Positions 25,435 through 34,368 of a stretch of DNA of 64,000 bases are shown piece by piece. The DNA is from Streptomyces bungoensis (GTDB lineage: Bacteria > Actinomycetota > Actinomycetes > Streptomycetales > Streptomycetaceae): positions 281,167 through 345,166 of the forward strand of contig NZ_KQ948853.1 of assembly GCF_001514215.1 (NCBI RefSeq), read 5' to 3'. A program made the position numbers and the translations under genes. Below the pieces are notes generated by a model that did no database searches, had not been told where the DNA came from, and worked only from the letters and a program-made list of their open reading frames with translations. Position 1 is the stretch's first letter. The number at the start of each line of letters is the position of its first letter.

Positions 25435-26110
25435 TCACCGGACACACGCGCCGCCCGCGTCGCACCCCGCGAGGAAGGTCTCCACGGCCTCGCGGAACGC
25501 CGTCTCCTCCTCGATGTGCGGCATGTGGCTCGACGCCGGGAACACGCGCAGCCGCGCACCGGCGACCAGCTCGGTGAACGGTGCGACGCTTTCGGCGGTG
25601 GCCTCGTCGTGTCCCCCGCGCAGCACGAGCACGGGAACTCGGACGGACGCCAGCCGGTCCACCACCGACCAGTCGCGCAGGGTGCCGGTGACGTCGAACT
25701 CGCTGAGCCCGATCATCGTCCGGTAGACGGTCGGGTCCTCCTGCCGGCCGGCGAAAACGGCCGCCACCTCGGGCGGGTACGGCGTGACGCGCAGCAGGTG
25801 CCGGTCGTAGAAGACCTGCGCGGCCTCCGCGTACTCCCGTGAGCCCGTGGTGCCGGCCGCCTCCTCGCGGTCCAGCACCTCCCGCACCTCGCGCGGCAGC
25901 GCCCGGCGCAGCCGAGCCACCCCGCGGGACCACAGGGGCATCGACGCGGGAGTGTCCGCCAGCACCATGCCGCGCAGCCCGGCCGGGCCCCGCACCGCGT
26001 GCTCCGCGGCGAGCATGCCGCCCCAGGACTGGCCGAGCAGGACGTGCTCCCCGGCGATCCCGAGATGCGCGAGCAGCGCGTCGAGTTCGCCGAGGAGCGC
26101 GTCCCGGAGG
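25435..26110 (-). pseudogene. N-terminally truncated alpha/beta hydrolase (proline iminopeptidase type)
   Basis: The frame encodes the second two-thirds of an S33-type hydrolase: LLGQSWGGMLAAEHA (nucleophile Ser), VLVLRGGHDEAT (Asp) and SSHMPHIEEE (His). The expected first ~90 residues, with the HGGPG oxyanion loop and first strands, are missing. Upstream of the ELDALLAHLGI segment (about 26095) the sequence becomes the opposite-strand DUF2231 fragment. No credible start precedes the remaining frame. A dead gene is the simplest reading. Confidence 0.8.
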
Positions 26111-26403
26111 GGGCGGCCGTCGAGCGGCACGCCGACCTGGGGGACTCGCTGCTGCCCTGGGTGATCGCCCTCTTCGTGCTCACCGTCCTGCTGTGGCCGG
26201 CCGGCAGCCGCACGTCCGCCCGGGAGGAACCCGGTGGGGAAGGGCCCCGGGTCGCGGCGGTGCCCGTACGCGTCGCGGCGATCGTGCTGTCGGTCGCCGT
26301 CTCCGCGGGCGCTCTGGTGCAGGTGTACCGGATCGGGGACTCCGGAGCGAAAGCGGTCTGGCACGGCAAGGTCTCCAGGACACCGCTCCCCGGCCGCGAC
26401 TGA
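26085..26403 (+). pseudogene. N-terminally truncated DUF2231 membrane protein
   Basis: The frame encodes the C-terminal half of a DUF2231 protein: ERHADLGDSLLPWVIALFVLTVLL, a second helix (AAIVLSVAVSAGALVQVYRI) and the diagnostic GDSGAKAVWHGK tail. Its first two helices are absent because the frame runs antisense into the truncated hydrolase. Both genes point away from each other and stop being recognisable at the same place, near 26090-26110. Confidence 0.8.
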
Positions 26404-26478
26404 CCCGCCCGCCGATCCGTTTCGCCCGCGCCCTGGCACGGCCACCGGTGTGCGCTCTCCCCGCCCGGCGAGCATCCT

Positions 26479-27354
26479 GTGATCATGGCCCTCGCCGTCG
26501 CCGTACCGGCCGCGCTCCTGGCCGCCTGCCTCTTCGCCGTGGCGGCCGTCCTGCAGCAGGAGGCCGCCGCGGCCATACCCGGCGAGGAGTCCCTGCGGCC
26601 CGGTCTGATCTGGGCCCTGGCCCACCGGCGGCGGTGGCTGGCCGGCATCACCCTGTCCGCCGTCTCCTTCCTCGTCCAGGGCGCGGCCCTCGCCTTCGGC
26701 CCCCTGGTGCTCGTCCTGCCCCTGGCGTCGACGGACCTCCTCTTCGCCCTGCCGCTCCTCGCCCGGCGCCGCCGCCGGCACCTCACCCGGCGGGAGGTCA
26801 CGGGCGCGCTGTGCACCGCCGGCGGCGTGGCCGCCTTCCTGGCCGTCCTGCCCTACTCCGCGGGCGGGGGCCGGCCCGGCGTGCGGGAGTGGCTGCCGCT
26901 CCTGGCGGTCGTCGCGGCCATCGTCACGGTCCTCGTGCCCGCCGGGCTCCGCGCCTCCGGCCGGGTGCGGGCGGGCGTGTACGCGGCGGCCGCGGGCCTG
27001 CTCTTCGCCCTGCTGGACGCGCTGACGAAGAGCGCGTCGGGGCTGTTCCGGGACCGGGGCCTGGGCGCACTGGGCCACTGGGAGCCGTACGCGCTGCTCC
27101 TCGTCGGCGGAGCCGGGCTGCTGCTGGCGCAGAGTTCCTTCCAGGCCGGTTCCCTGGCGGTCGGCCTCCCCCTCATCGACACCGTCGAGCCGATCGGCGC
27201 GGTCCTGATCGGCGCCGCCGTCTTCCACGAACGCCTGGCCACGGCCGGGCACCTCGCCGTCCAGATCCTCGGCGCGGCCCTGGCCGTGACCGGCATCGTC
27301 GTCCTGGACCGGTCGCCGCTGGTGCGCGCGGAGGGTGCGCGCACCGGCGGGTGA
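26479..27354 (+). CDS. DMT-family (EamA-like) membrane transporter
   Basis: 291 residues with about nine to ten helices. Landmarks are an N-terminal helix LLAACLFAVAAVLQQEAA, LPLASTDLLFALPLL, and the second-half repeat PLIDTVEPIGAVLIGAAVFHERL, typical of actinobacterial DMT proteins. Substrate unknown. Start is GTG 26479 or ATG 26485 (MALAVAV); neither has a clear ribosome-binding site. Its 3' end abuts the rubrerythrin remnant. Confidence 0.82.
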   Translation: MIMALAVAVPAALLAACLFAVAAVLQQEAAAAIPGEESLRPGLIWALAHRRRWLAGITLSAVSFLVQGAALAFGPLVLVLPLASTDLLFALPLLARRRRRHLTRREVTGALCTAGGVAAFLAVLPYSAGGGRPGVREWLPLLAVVAAIVTVLVPAGLRASGRVRAGVYAAAAGLLFALLDALTKSASGLFRDRGLGALGHWEPYALLLVGGAGLLLAQSSFQAGSLAVGLPLIDTVEPIGAVLIGAAVFHERLATAGHLAVQILGAALAVTGIVVLDRSPLVRAEGARTGG

Positions 27355-27356
27355 CC

Positions 27357-27600
27357 TCGGCGCGGCCGGTCCAGCGCCGCCTGGAGGCGGCGGCGTGCCG
27401 GGCCTCGTCCGCCGCGGTGCCGAGGAAGAAGCGGGCGGCCGCCGTGTCACCGGCCGCGGCCGCCTGCGCCGGGCGAACCCGGGGTGGACGGTGGCCGCCT
27501 CCGCGCGCTCGCCGGTGACGGCCTCGCGCAGGTTCTCCCTCGTGCCGCGCACCCGCCCCGCCAGGACGGCCTCGCCGGCGAAGTGCTCGCGCAGCTCGCC
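27357..27600 (-). pseudogene. Frameshifted rubrerythrin-like ferritin-fold remnant
   Basis: Reading the minus strand, one frame gives ELREHFAGEAVLAG and GTRENLREAVTGERAEA...HPGFAR. A second frame, from about 27475, continues AQAAAAGDTAAARFFLGTAADEARHAA, and a further shift near 27380 is needed for an ending like FRAALDRP. Together these match a rubrerythrin domain (NLxxAxxGE...A...F..A...DEARHA). An in-frame TGA just before ELREH removes any start. I infer at least two frameshifts and a lost start. Confidence 0.7.
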
Positions 27601-27744
27601 CCCTCCTCAGGGGAGCCGCGGCGGTGCGCCACCGCGCCGTAAGCTCAGCCTTCCGGGTGACTGACGGAGCGTCATCAGAGCCGGCCGAGTCGTCGCGCCG
27701 TGGCACCGCCGGAGTCGCCGCCGGCCATCTCGGGGGAGGAATCC

Positions 27745-28023
27745 ATGACGGTCACCTACCTGCTGCTCGCGCGGCTGCCGGAGGGACGCCTGGACGCGTT
27801 CGACCGCTACGAAAGCGCCGTTCTGCCGCTCCTCGCCGAGCACGGCGGGCGGCTCGAACGGCGGCTGCGCTCCCTGGACGACCGCGTCGAGGCCCACCTC
27901 GTGAGCTTCCCCGACGACGAGCACTTCGCCGCCTACCGGGCCGACCCGCGGCGTTCCTCCGCCGCCCCGCTGCTGGAGGCGTCCGGGGCGGCGACGGAAC
28001 TCCTGGCCGTGCGCGACGTGTGA
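27745..28023 (+). CDS. Small dimeric alpha/beta-barrel protein (DUF1330-like)
   Basis: 92 residues. The ATG at 27745 follows GGGGGAGGAA. The pattern VTYLLLARLPEGRLDAFDRYESAVLPLLAEHGGRLERRL...FPDDEHFAAYRADP matches ferredoxin-like DUF1330/EthD-type small proteins. Function unknown. Confidence 0.75.
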   Translation: MTVTYLLLARLPEGRLDAFDRYESAVLPLLAEHGGRLERRLRSLDDRVEAHLVSFPDDEHFAAYRADPRRSSAAPLLEASGAATELLAVRDV

Positions 28024-28030
28024 GGGCGGG

Positions 28031-28492
28031 CTACTTCGCCGGCTGCGTGAAGGCGAGGATCCTCGGCGTCAGCAACTTGGTGGAGTCAGGCCCGCGTTCG
28101 GTTCCGGGCTTGACGTAGTCACGCAGCGAGGCCATGAACGCGCCGTGCAGGGCGGGGTCGCCCTCGGCGGAGGTGTTCGCGCGTGACGGCAGCAGGCCGG
28201 TGGTGATCCGGGTGCAGTTCTCCGGCCCGCCGGGCACGCCCCGCAGCACCGAGCAGTCCCGGGTGAAGTAGTGCACGAAGAACTTGTCGGTGTGCTGGAC
28301 CGTCCTCGCGTAGCCGCTCGCGGAGCCCTTGAGGCCGGTGTCCAGGATGTTCGCCACGCCGGCCAGCAACGAGGGGTCGTTGACGGACAGGGCGGCGTAC
28401 GCCGCGTTGCCGGTCTCGGTGGCGAGGGTGTCGACCACCGCGTAGACCTGCCCGGAGTCGAGCGGGAGCGGCCAGGCGTCCGGAGGCGGCAA
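28031..28492 (-). CDS. Unrecognised 153-residue protein, possibly 5'-truncated
   Basis: I do not recognise a family. The frame has normal streptomycete codon use and conserved-looking segments (DTLATETGNAAYAAL, GYARTVQHTDKFFVHYF, RDCSVLRGVPGGPENC). The only start in range is a TTG at 28492 with no ribosome-binding site. Upstream the frame stays open as low-complexity Pro/Arg residues, and no signal peptide is left. It could be the tail of a larger exported protein. The two Cys could form a disulfide. Confidence 0.5.
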   Translation of the reverse strand: MPPPDAWPLPLDSGQVYAVVDTLATETGNAAYAALSVNDPSLLAGVANILDTGLKGSASGYARTVQHTDKFFVHYFTRDCSVLRGVPGGPENCTRITTGLLPSRANTSAEGDPALHGAFMASLRDYVKPGTERGPDSTKLLTPRILAFTQPAK

Positions 28493-28567
28493 ACGCGGTG
28501 GGCCGACCGGGCGAGGGCGGGGTGCGGGTCGCCCTCGCGGCCGGCCTCCGGACGGGCCCCGGGGGTC

Positions 28568-30019
28568 TCACCGGCCGCTGAGGTACCTGCCGTACGCGAG
28601 CGCGCCGGCCGGGGAGGGCAGGCCCAGCTCGGCGGGGGTGAAGGCGGAGGAGTAGCAGGCACTCGACCGGGGGAGCAGCCACACGCCGCCCGAGCCGGTG
28701 TTCTCGCCCGGGGAGCCGACCGCCAGGTCCGCCCTGCCGTCGTGGTCGTAGTCACCGGTGGCCACGGCGGCACCGAAGGCGTCGTCGGTCTCGGCGACGC
28801 CCGGCACGCACGGGGTGTTCTGCTGCAGCCCGACCGAGTGGCCTTCGCCCTCGGCGTCGAGCAGCCCCGCCGGGCCGCCGAACAGCACGGTCGCGGCGCC
28901 CGCACCCGCGCGGGTGCCGATCGCCTCGCCCGGGGCGCCGGCGATCAGGTCGTCGCGGCCGTCGTCGTCGACGTCGGCGACGGCGAGCGCGGCACCGAAG
29001 CGGTCACCGGTCTCCGCGACGCCCACCACACCGGCCGTGTCCTGGTTGAGCGTCTGCTGCCGGAACCCGAAACCGCCGGACGCGGCACCGCCGTAGTGGA
29101 CGTGGATGCCGCCGCCCTTCGCCGACTCCTCCGGGCCGCAGGGGTCGTCGATGTTCTCGTCGGCGATCTCCCGGCACTCGCCGAGGGCCAGGTCGTCGTG
29201 CCCGTCGCCGTCGAAGTCGCCCGCGGCGAGCGCGGAGACGCCGGCGTTGTCGGTGTTCCAGGTGTTGGCCAGGGCCTGGTCGGTCGCGTCCCAGGACCAG
29301 ATGCGTACGTGCGACTGGGTGAACGGAGTGGTCGACCAGTACCCGACGGCCAGGTCCGCCGTGCCGTCCCCGGTGAAGTCGCCGGTGGCGAGGACGGGCG
29401 CGCGGTCGCCCATCGGCGCGGTGACGACGCCGCTGTAGGTGCCGTTGGCGGTCCGCAGGACCACCGTGTCCTTCCCGCCGATCACGATGTCCTTCCGCCC
29501 GTCACCGGTCAGGTCGGCCGAGGTGACCGCCAGCCCGAACGCCGCCGACACCGAGGGGCCGTTGAGGACAACGGACCCCGGACCCGTGCCCTTCGCCGCA
29601 CCGCCCACCGCGGTGACCGAGCCCGCGTCCGTGCCCCGGCCGGTGACGTCCTCGCCGGGCGCACCGACGAGGAGTTCCGCCCTGCCGTCCCCGCTGGTGT
29701 CCACCAGCGCCACGGAGGCGCCGAACCGGTCGCCCTTCTCGGGAGTACCGGGTACCTCCGGGGTGGCCTGGCTGACGCGCATGCTGCCGTAGGCGCCGAT
29801 CCCCTTCGGACCACCCCAGACGAGGTTCACGTAACCGGCCTTCGCCACGCCCCCGACCGCACCGTCGGGCACACCGACGGCGAGGTCCGCGTACCCGTCC
29901 CCGTTGAAGTCACCGGCGGTCCCCGCTGACACGGCGGCCGAGGCGGGGAGGCCCAGCCCGGCGGTGGCCGCGGCGACGATGGTGGCTGCGGTGGCGTACG
30001 TCCGTATCCGTCTGCGCAC
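28568..30019 (-). CDS. Secreted FG-GAP/VCBS repeat protein (integrin-alpha-like beta-propeller)
   Basis: About 483 residues. The GTG at 30019 has GGGAG upstream and starts a signal peptide (RRRIRTYATAATIVAAATAGLGLPASA). The mature part has about seven FG-GAP repeats with DxNGDGYADLAVG-type calcium loops (DFNGDGYADLAVG, DTSGDGRAELLVG, DLTGDGRKDIVIG, DFDGDGHDDLALG, DVDDDGRDDLIAG, DYDHDGRADLAVG). These form a beta-propeller for adhesion or scaffolding. No enzyme domain is attached. Confidence 0.92.
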   Translation of the reverse strand: MRRRIRTYATAATIVAAATAGLGLPASAAVSAGTAGDFNGDGYADLAVGVPDGAVGGVAKAGYVNLVWGGPKGIGAYGSMRVSQATPEVPGTPEKGDRFGASVALVDTSGDGRAELLVGAPGEDVTGRGTDAGSVTAVGGAAKGTGPGSVVLNGPSVSAAFGLAVTSADLTGDGRKDIVIGGKDTVVLRTANGTYSGVVTAPMGDRAPVLATGDFTGDGTADLAVGYWSTTPFTQSHVRIWSWDATDQALANTWNTDNAGVSALAAGDFDGDGHDDLALGECREIADENIDDPCGPEESAKGGGIHVHYGGAASGGFGFRQQTLNQDTAGVVGVAETGDRFGAALAVADVDDDGRDDLIAGAPGEAIGTRAGAGAATVLFGGPAGLLDAEGEGHSVGLQQNTPCVPGVAETDDAFGAAVATGDYDHDGRADLAVGSPGENTGSGGVWLLPRSSACYSSAFTPAELGLPSPAGALAYGRYLSGR

Positions 30020-30124
30020 GGGGGCTCCCAGGGGGGTCGGTGTCCGGGGTGTGGAGTTCACCTGTGGGACATCCGGAGGGGGCCCGGGGTTGTGCTGGGG
30101 CGTACGCGGGCGGTCAACTCGGCC

Positions 30125-30161
30125 GGGCCCGGCCACCGCGTCCCGCGCGGTGGCCGGGCCC
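30125..30161 (-). terminator. Perfect 16-bp terminator hairpin after the fasciclin gene
   Basis: Arms 30125-30140 and 30146-30161 pair perfectly around a 5-nt loop, 15 bp past the fasciclin stop. It separates that gene from the FG-GAP gene. Confidence 0.85.
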
Positions 30162-30175
30162 GTCCGAGCGGAGGG

Positions 30176-30754
30176 TCAGGACGGCGGCTGGAGAACCGAG
30201 TCGATGACGTAGATGGTGGCGTTCGCGGCCTGGAGGTTGCCGCAGACGATGTTCGCCTTGCCGTTGACCTTGAAGTCGGTGCCCGAGCCCGACGTGGTCA
30301 GCTTGCTGCCCTCGACCGTGGTGAAGGAGCCCTTGGAGAGCTGGTCCGGCGTGATCTTCTTGTCCACGACGTGGTAGGTCAGCACCTTCTTCAGCTGCCC
30401 CTCGTTGCCGAGCAGCGAGGAGAGCTGCGACACCGTGATGCCCTGGAACGCCTTGTTGTTGGGAGCGAAGACGGTGATGTCGGGCTTCCCGTCGAGGGTG
30501 CTGCCCAGCTTCGCTCTGACCGTGGCCGCGACCAGTTGGCTGAGCTGGGGGTACGCGGCCGCGGCCTCGACGACCTTGTCCTTGGCCGTGCTGGCCTTCT
30601 GGGCGATCGACGAGCAGCCGGAACCGAACGTCCCCGACGGGCTGGGAGACGCACCCTGTGCGTGGCTCTGCGACGCCAGACCGCCCAGCGCGAGCGGGAT
30701 GGCGACGAGAGCCGCTCCGGCGGCCCTTGCTGTACGCATGCGCGTGAACCTCAT
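30176..30754 (-). CDS. Secreted fasciclin (FAS1) domain protein
   Basis: 192 residues; GGAGGAAGG precedes the ATG. A signal peptide (ALVAIPLALGGLASQSHAQG) is followed by one FAS1 domain with the H1 and H2 motifs: ITVFAPNNKAFQGI and VLTYHVVDKKIT...VNGKANIVCGNLQAANATIYVIDSVLQPP. FAS1 domains mediate adhesion at the cell surface; MPT70-like homologues are common in actinobacteria. Two Cys (GSGCSSI, IVCGNL) may pair. Confidence 0.93.
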   Translation of the reverse strand: MRFTRMRTARAAGAALVAIPLALGGLASQSHAQGASPSPSGTFGSGCSSIAQKASTAKDKVVEAAAAYPQLSQLVAATVRAKLGSTLDGKPDITVFAPNNKAFQGITVSQLSSLLGNEGQLKKVLTYHVVDKKITPDQLSKGSFTTVEGSKLTTSGSGTDFKVNGKANIVCGNLQAANATIYVIDSVLQPPS

Positions 30755-30951
30755 CGCAACCTTCCTCCCATGGAGGCGTGAACACTGCGAGGTCTTGACC
30801 GCGGAAGTCCTCGCTTCCGCGGGGCGGGGCAGGCGGCTGCCGCGTCACGGACCGCCCTCACCCGGCCACTCAGCGAGCGTAACCAGCACGTCCCGGGGAC
30901 CGCATCTCGAAGCCGGCCGCGGGCTCGCCACCCTGGTGACGGACACCCGGA

Positions 30952-31500
30952 GTGGAAAGGACACCGGCTTTCCCCGTCCTGCCGCGGCAGACCGGCGAAC
31001 GAGGGACCGCGTTCCGCGCCGCGGTGGCCTCCGCGCCCGGCCCCGACGCGCAGGTGCCGACCTGCCCCGACCGGACGCTGTGCGACCTGGTCCGGCACCT
31101 GGGCCAGGGGACCCGCTCCCGGGCCGCCACCGTCACCGAGGGACCTGCCACCGCTCCACCGGCCGAACCCGCGTCGGAGGGCCCGGAGGCCGCGCCTGGG
31201 GAGCGCGAGGCCCTGCCGGCCTGGTCGGCCGCATCGACGCGCCGGCTGCTGGACGCGCTGCCCGCGACTTCCTGCACCTGGCGGCGGGCGACGGCACCGG
31301 AGGTCTGCGGTGACTCCGACGGGCCCCACCACGTCCGGCAGTCGTGCTCCGGGAGCCCGCCGTCCTCGACTTCCACGCCGCCGAGGGCCGCTCCTGGCGC
31401 CTCTCGCTCTTTGCCGACGGCGCACTGACCACCCTGTGTCCGGCACTGGTGCCGGTACCGTCCCGGCCGCGGCCGGCGCATCCGCCCGGGGACGGCCTCG
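30952..31500 (+). pseudogene. Degraded mycothiol-dependent maleylpyruvate-isomerase/DinB family gene
   Basis: The first frame (from 30952) keeps FRAAVASA, DAQVPTCPDRTLCDLVRHLGQ and WSAASTRRLLDAL, the usual N-terminal half of the TIGR03083 family. After about 31290 it goes out of frame. Another frame resumes with VLDFHAAEGRSWRLSLFADGALTT, the C-terminal domain. Sequence between the two is shortened. I infer a pseudogene with at least one frameshift and one internal deletion. Confidence 0.75.
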
Positions 31501-31586
31501 TGACGTCGCACAACCTCAGGCGACCCGGGGGGCACTTCGCCCCGCAGGACGATTTCCGGCGGAGCCAAGTGACCTCGGTTTCAGCG

Positions 31587-31715
31587 TCAGTTGCAGAAGT
31601 TGAGGATGGGGAGGAGGCCGTTGCCGCACTGGAACTCTTCCCCGTGCCCGCCGCCATGGCCGTGTGCGGAGACGTGCGTGACGGGCGTCGCGGCCACGGC
31701 GGACGTGGCGGTCGT
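31587..31715 (-). pseudogene. Remnant of a small secreted Cys peptide
   Basis: The minus-strand frame ends TSAVAATPVTHVSAHGHGGGHGEE and CGNGLLPILNFCN, which looks like the cleavage site and mature part of a short exported peptide. The upstream residues do not make a complete signal peptide and I see no ribosome-binding site, so it may have lost its 5' end. The His/Gly-run plus Cys layout recalls the secreted peptide at 16978. Confidence 0.4.
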
Positions 31716-32098
31716 CATTCCCGCCGCATCCGAGCGGGTGAGCCCGTTCGAGGGGCTCGGTCGGAGGCCGTCTGAGGCCTCCAACCGCACGTGTGGAGAA
31801 GCGAACTGTGGAGGCATCAGTCATGGTCGGCTGCCGTACCGCAGGCCGGGCATCCGTCCCCGTATGCAGGCCGTCGGGCTCACGAGGCCGCCGGACCTCA
31901 TGGGCCCGCTGCACTCAGGACAGACGGGGCCGCCGCTCGTGCCGAGCACCCCAACGGCGCGGCCGCTCGCCACCGCCGGAAGACTTCGCGGGCTGTGTCA
32001 TCCAGAAGCGCGCCGACAGGAGTTTGTACGGGTGGAGAGGCGCCCTCCGTCCACCAGCGGGCCTGGGCCCCGTGAGGGGGACCCCGCGGCGGACGGTC
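31716..32098. other. Gene-poor stretch
   Basis: Open frames here are short, overlap on both strands and match nothing I recognise. The stretch lies between two decayed genes and is probably decayed sequence itself. Confidence 0.5.
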
Positions 32099-32460
32099 TC
32101 AGGCCGCGAGGCGCGCCGCGAGCTGCTCCGCCTTCACGACGGCCTCTTCGAGGGCACGGTCACGGGAGGCCTCGAACAGCGGGACCAGTTCGGCCATCGC
32201 CGGGTTGTGCGGGGCCATGGTCGGCTCCGGAACGATGAAGTCGGCCGTCAGGCCGAGGCCCACCCCGAGGACGTCCGCGAGGTAGTTCCGCACTCGTACT
32301 CGTACGGCTCGCGCGGGGTGCCCGGCGCGTAGGAGCCGCCCCGGCTGGCGACGACGGTCACCGGGATGCCCTTGGCGGACGGGGACTCGTCCCAGGCCCG
32401 TCACGCCGGTTCGGGAAGTAGATGTCGTACCTTCGCGCGAGCGCGGAGACTCGCACGTGC
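32099..32460 (-). pseudogene. Frameshifted 3' remnant of an FMN-dependent NADH-azoreductase
   Basis: The last frame reads NYLADVLGVGLGLTADFIVPE...MAPHNPAMAELVPLFEASRDRAL, matching the C-terminal third of AzoR-type flavodoxin-fold enzymes. Immediately upstream, a different frame gives AKGIPVTVVASRGGSYAPGTPREPYEYE, the expected preceding segment. A third frame near 32400 retains RYDIYFPN. The N-terminal FMN-binding half is absent. Two frameshifts plus a 5' deletion are needed to explain it. Confidence 0.8.
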
Positions 32461-32558
32461 GGTGGTTCACATGCCGGGGCAGGCACCGGCCGCGTTCTCA
32501 CCGGAGTCGTGACAGCGGCCGGTGGCCCCGCTACGGGCGACGGGGCTCGCCTCCCGCC

Positions 32559-32999
32559 TCAGATCCGCCCGCCGGTCAGACGGGTGATCGGACCGAGCGT
32601 GCGGCGACCCGCACGGCGACCCGCCAGGTAGGACGTGGCACTCAACGCCGACAAGCCCGCACCGACGCCGGCGGCGACGAGCTTTCGATGGGCGATCAGC
32701 GTCCACGCCGTCTTGGCGAGGACCGCGGCCTGCCCCGAGGCCGCGACGACGGCCTTGCGGCCGACCTGGACGCCCTGGGCCGCGCTCTGTACGACCGCGC
32801 TGCCCGCCCCGGCCGCGCGCCCGGCCACGCCCGACACTGCTGACGCCGCGTCGCCGGACTTCTCGGCCGCCTTGTCGGCCGCCTTGTCCGCCGCCTGCGA
32901 CGCGGGAGCAGTCGCCTTCGCGGTGGCCCGCCGGGCCTTGGCGGCCGCGCTCTGCTTGGATCCGGACTCTTGGTTCGTGCCGCTGTTGGACTGTCTCAT
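32559..32999 (-). CDS. Ala/Lys-rich small membrane-associated protein, unknown function
   Basis: 144 residues from the ATG at 32999 (MRQSNSGTN). Composition is extreme: Ala-rich helical repeats (AADKAADKAAEKSGDAASA), then a hydrophobic stretch (LIAHRKLVAAGVGAGLSALSATSYLAG) and a basic tail ending GGRI. No family is recognised. The ribosome-binding site is weak, and the frame is open to 33194, so the start is uncertain. Confidence 0.5.
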   Translation of the reverse strand: MRQSNSGTNQESGSKQSAAAKARRATAKATAPASQAADKAADKAAEKSGDAASAVSGVAGRAAGAGSAVVQSAAQGVQVGRKAVVAASGQAAVLAKTAWTLIAHRKLVAAGVGAGLSALSATSYLAGRRAGRRTLGPITRLTGGRI

Positions 33000-33498
33000 G
33001 GACTTCGCGTTGCCGCTCGCGTCGACGGCAAACACCCTCCGCCGGGGCGCCGCACGCCGACGCTGTCCTCCAACTCCGTTGTGCGCCAGGGCGAATCCGT
33101 ACAGAAGGGGCGCCGGCCGCGGTACACCGGCACAGCCGGTCACGCCGGACCGGCCCGGATCGTCAGGCGGTCGCCTCGTCCGGGATCCCGCCACTCGCCC
33201 CGGCTCCTGTGCAGGTGAGTCCGGTCACGCCGTCACCCGCGCCTACTACGCGCGGCCGTAGACGGCAAAGCCCGGCCTCGCCCGAGAATCCGGCGCCGGT
33301 ACCGGGCCCCTCTACGGCCGCGGGCCGTATCGAGGCGGTTGTCACCGGGCCGGGGTCCGGGCTAACGATGACCCCTGCTGTGCAGCGCCGCCGGTGCCAC
33401 GCTCCCCGGCGGCGCCGTACGCCGACGTGGGCGCCGAGTCCCGATCCGGCCCGCCACGGCCCGGCCGCGTGACCCGAGCAGAAGGAAGAAGGTGCCCC
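33000..33498. other. 500-bp region without a recognisable gene
   Basis: It must carry the promoter of the cytochrome b-like gene at 33499. Frames overlapping it look like noise from both strands. No hairpin or repeat stands out. Confidence 0.5.
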
Positions 33499-34368
33499 AT
33501 GTCCAGCGTCGTCCCGCTCGCCGATCCAGCGATCGGAGCCGCGTCGGCCGGAGTGGCCGGCCGGCTCATGGCATTCCTGGACTGCTTCGCCGGCGTCTTC
33601 ACCCTGCTCTCGCTGACCGCCGTGGTGGCATGCGGGCTCGCCGCCACCGACCGGCTCGTGCTGACACCCCGGCTGCGGGTGGCCGTGCAGTCGGTCCACC
33701 GGGCGAGCGCCGTCGCGGCACTCGGCTTCCTGGCCACCCACATCACCGTCAAGGTCGTCGAGCGGCACGCCGCTCCGCAGACCGCCGTGGCCCCCTTCAC
33801 CGGCGGCGCCGCCCTCGCGGTGAGCCTCGGCACCATCGCCGCCGACCTGCTCGTCCTGGTCACGGCCACCGGCGTGCTCCGCGGCCGGTTCGCCGGCAGC
33901 CGCCGCCCCTGGCTGTGGCGGGCGCTGCACGCGACGGCGTACGTCTGCTGGCCGATCTCCCTGGCACACGGGCTGACCGCCGGGCGCGAGGCGCGCCCGT
34001 GGGTGCTCTGGGGCTACGGCCTGTTCGCCGCCCTGGTGGCGCTCGCCCTGCTGGTGCGCGCCCTGTCCTGCCTGGGCCGCCACCAAAACCTGAGCCGGCG
34101 ACGGCGCGGCGCCAAGGCGTACCGGCCCGCCGCCGTCCACCCGGCCGCGCTGGCCGCCCTGTCCACGCGGTCCGCCCGGCCCGTCACCGGCGGCGGGCCG
34201 ATCGCCCGGGCCGCCCGGCCCGCGGCACCCGGGACGGCGGCCCACCGGCCCGCTCCGCGTGCCGGTCTGCCCGGACAGCCCGGCGGCGGCCCGATCACCC
34301 GGCCCAGGCACGCCGCGAGAGCCGTGCCCGCGCCGCTCCACCTGGCCCGGCCCGGGAGCGGCGAGTGA
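33499..34368 (+). CDS. Ferric-reductase-like transmembrane (cytochrome b-type) protein
   Basis: About 289 residues from the ATG at 33499 (GAAGG upstream). Five or six helices carry paired His residues expected to ligate heme b: VHRASAVAALGFLATHITVKVVERH and ALHATAYVCWPISLAHGL. The C-terminal ~90 residues are a basic Pro/Arg-rich tail. Its stop overlaps the GTG start of the FMN/Fe-S protein (GTGA), so the two are translationally coupled and probably form one electron-transfer complex. Electron acceptor or donor outside the membrane is unknown. Confidence 0.82.
   Translation: MSSVVPLADPAIGAASAGVAGRLMAFLDCFAGVFTLLSLTAVVACGLAATDRLVLTPRLRVAVQSVHRASAVAALGFLATHITVKVVERHAAPQTAVAPFTGGAALAVSLGTIAADLLVLVTATGVLRGRFAGSRRPWLWRALHATAYVCWPISLAHGLTAGREARPWVLWGYGLFAALVALALLVRALSCLGRHQNLSRRRRGAKAYRPAAVHPAALAALSTRSARPVTGGGPIARAARPAAPGTAAHRPAPRAGLPGQPGGGPITRPRHAARAVPAPLHLARPGSGE

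Noticed and set aside
25435..27552. One 705-residue minus-strand protein
   Set aside because: It strings a rubrerythrin fragment, antisense of the DMT transporter and the hydrolase tail together; only the ends are coding-like.
28031..28492. DUF5995 or other named family
   Set aside because: I could not match enough motifs; left as unrecognised.
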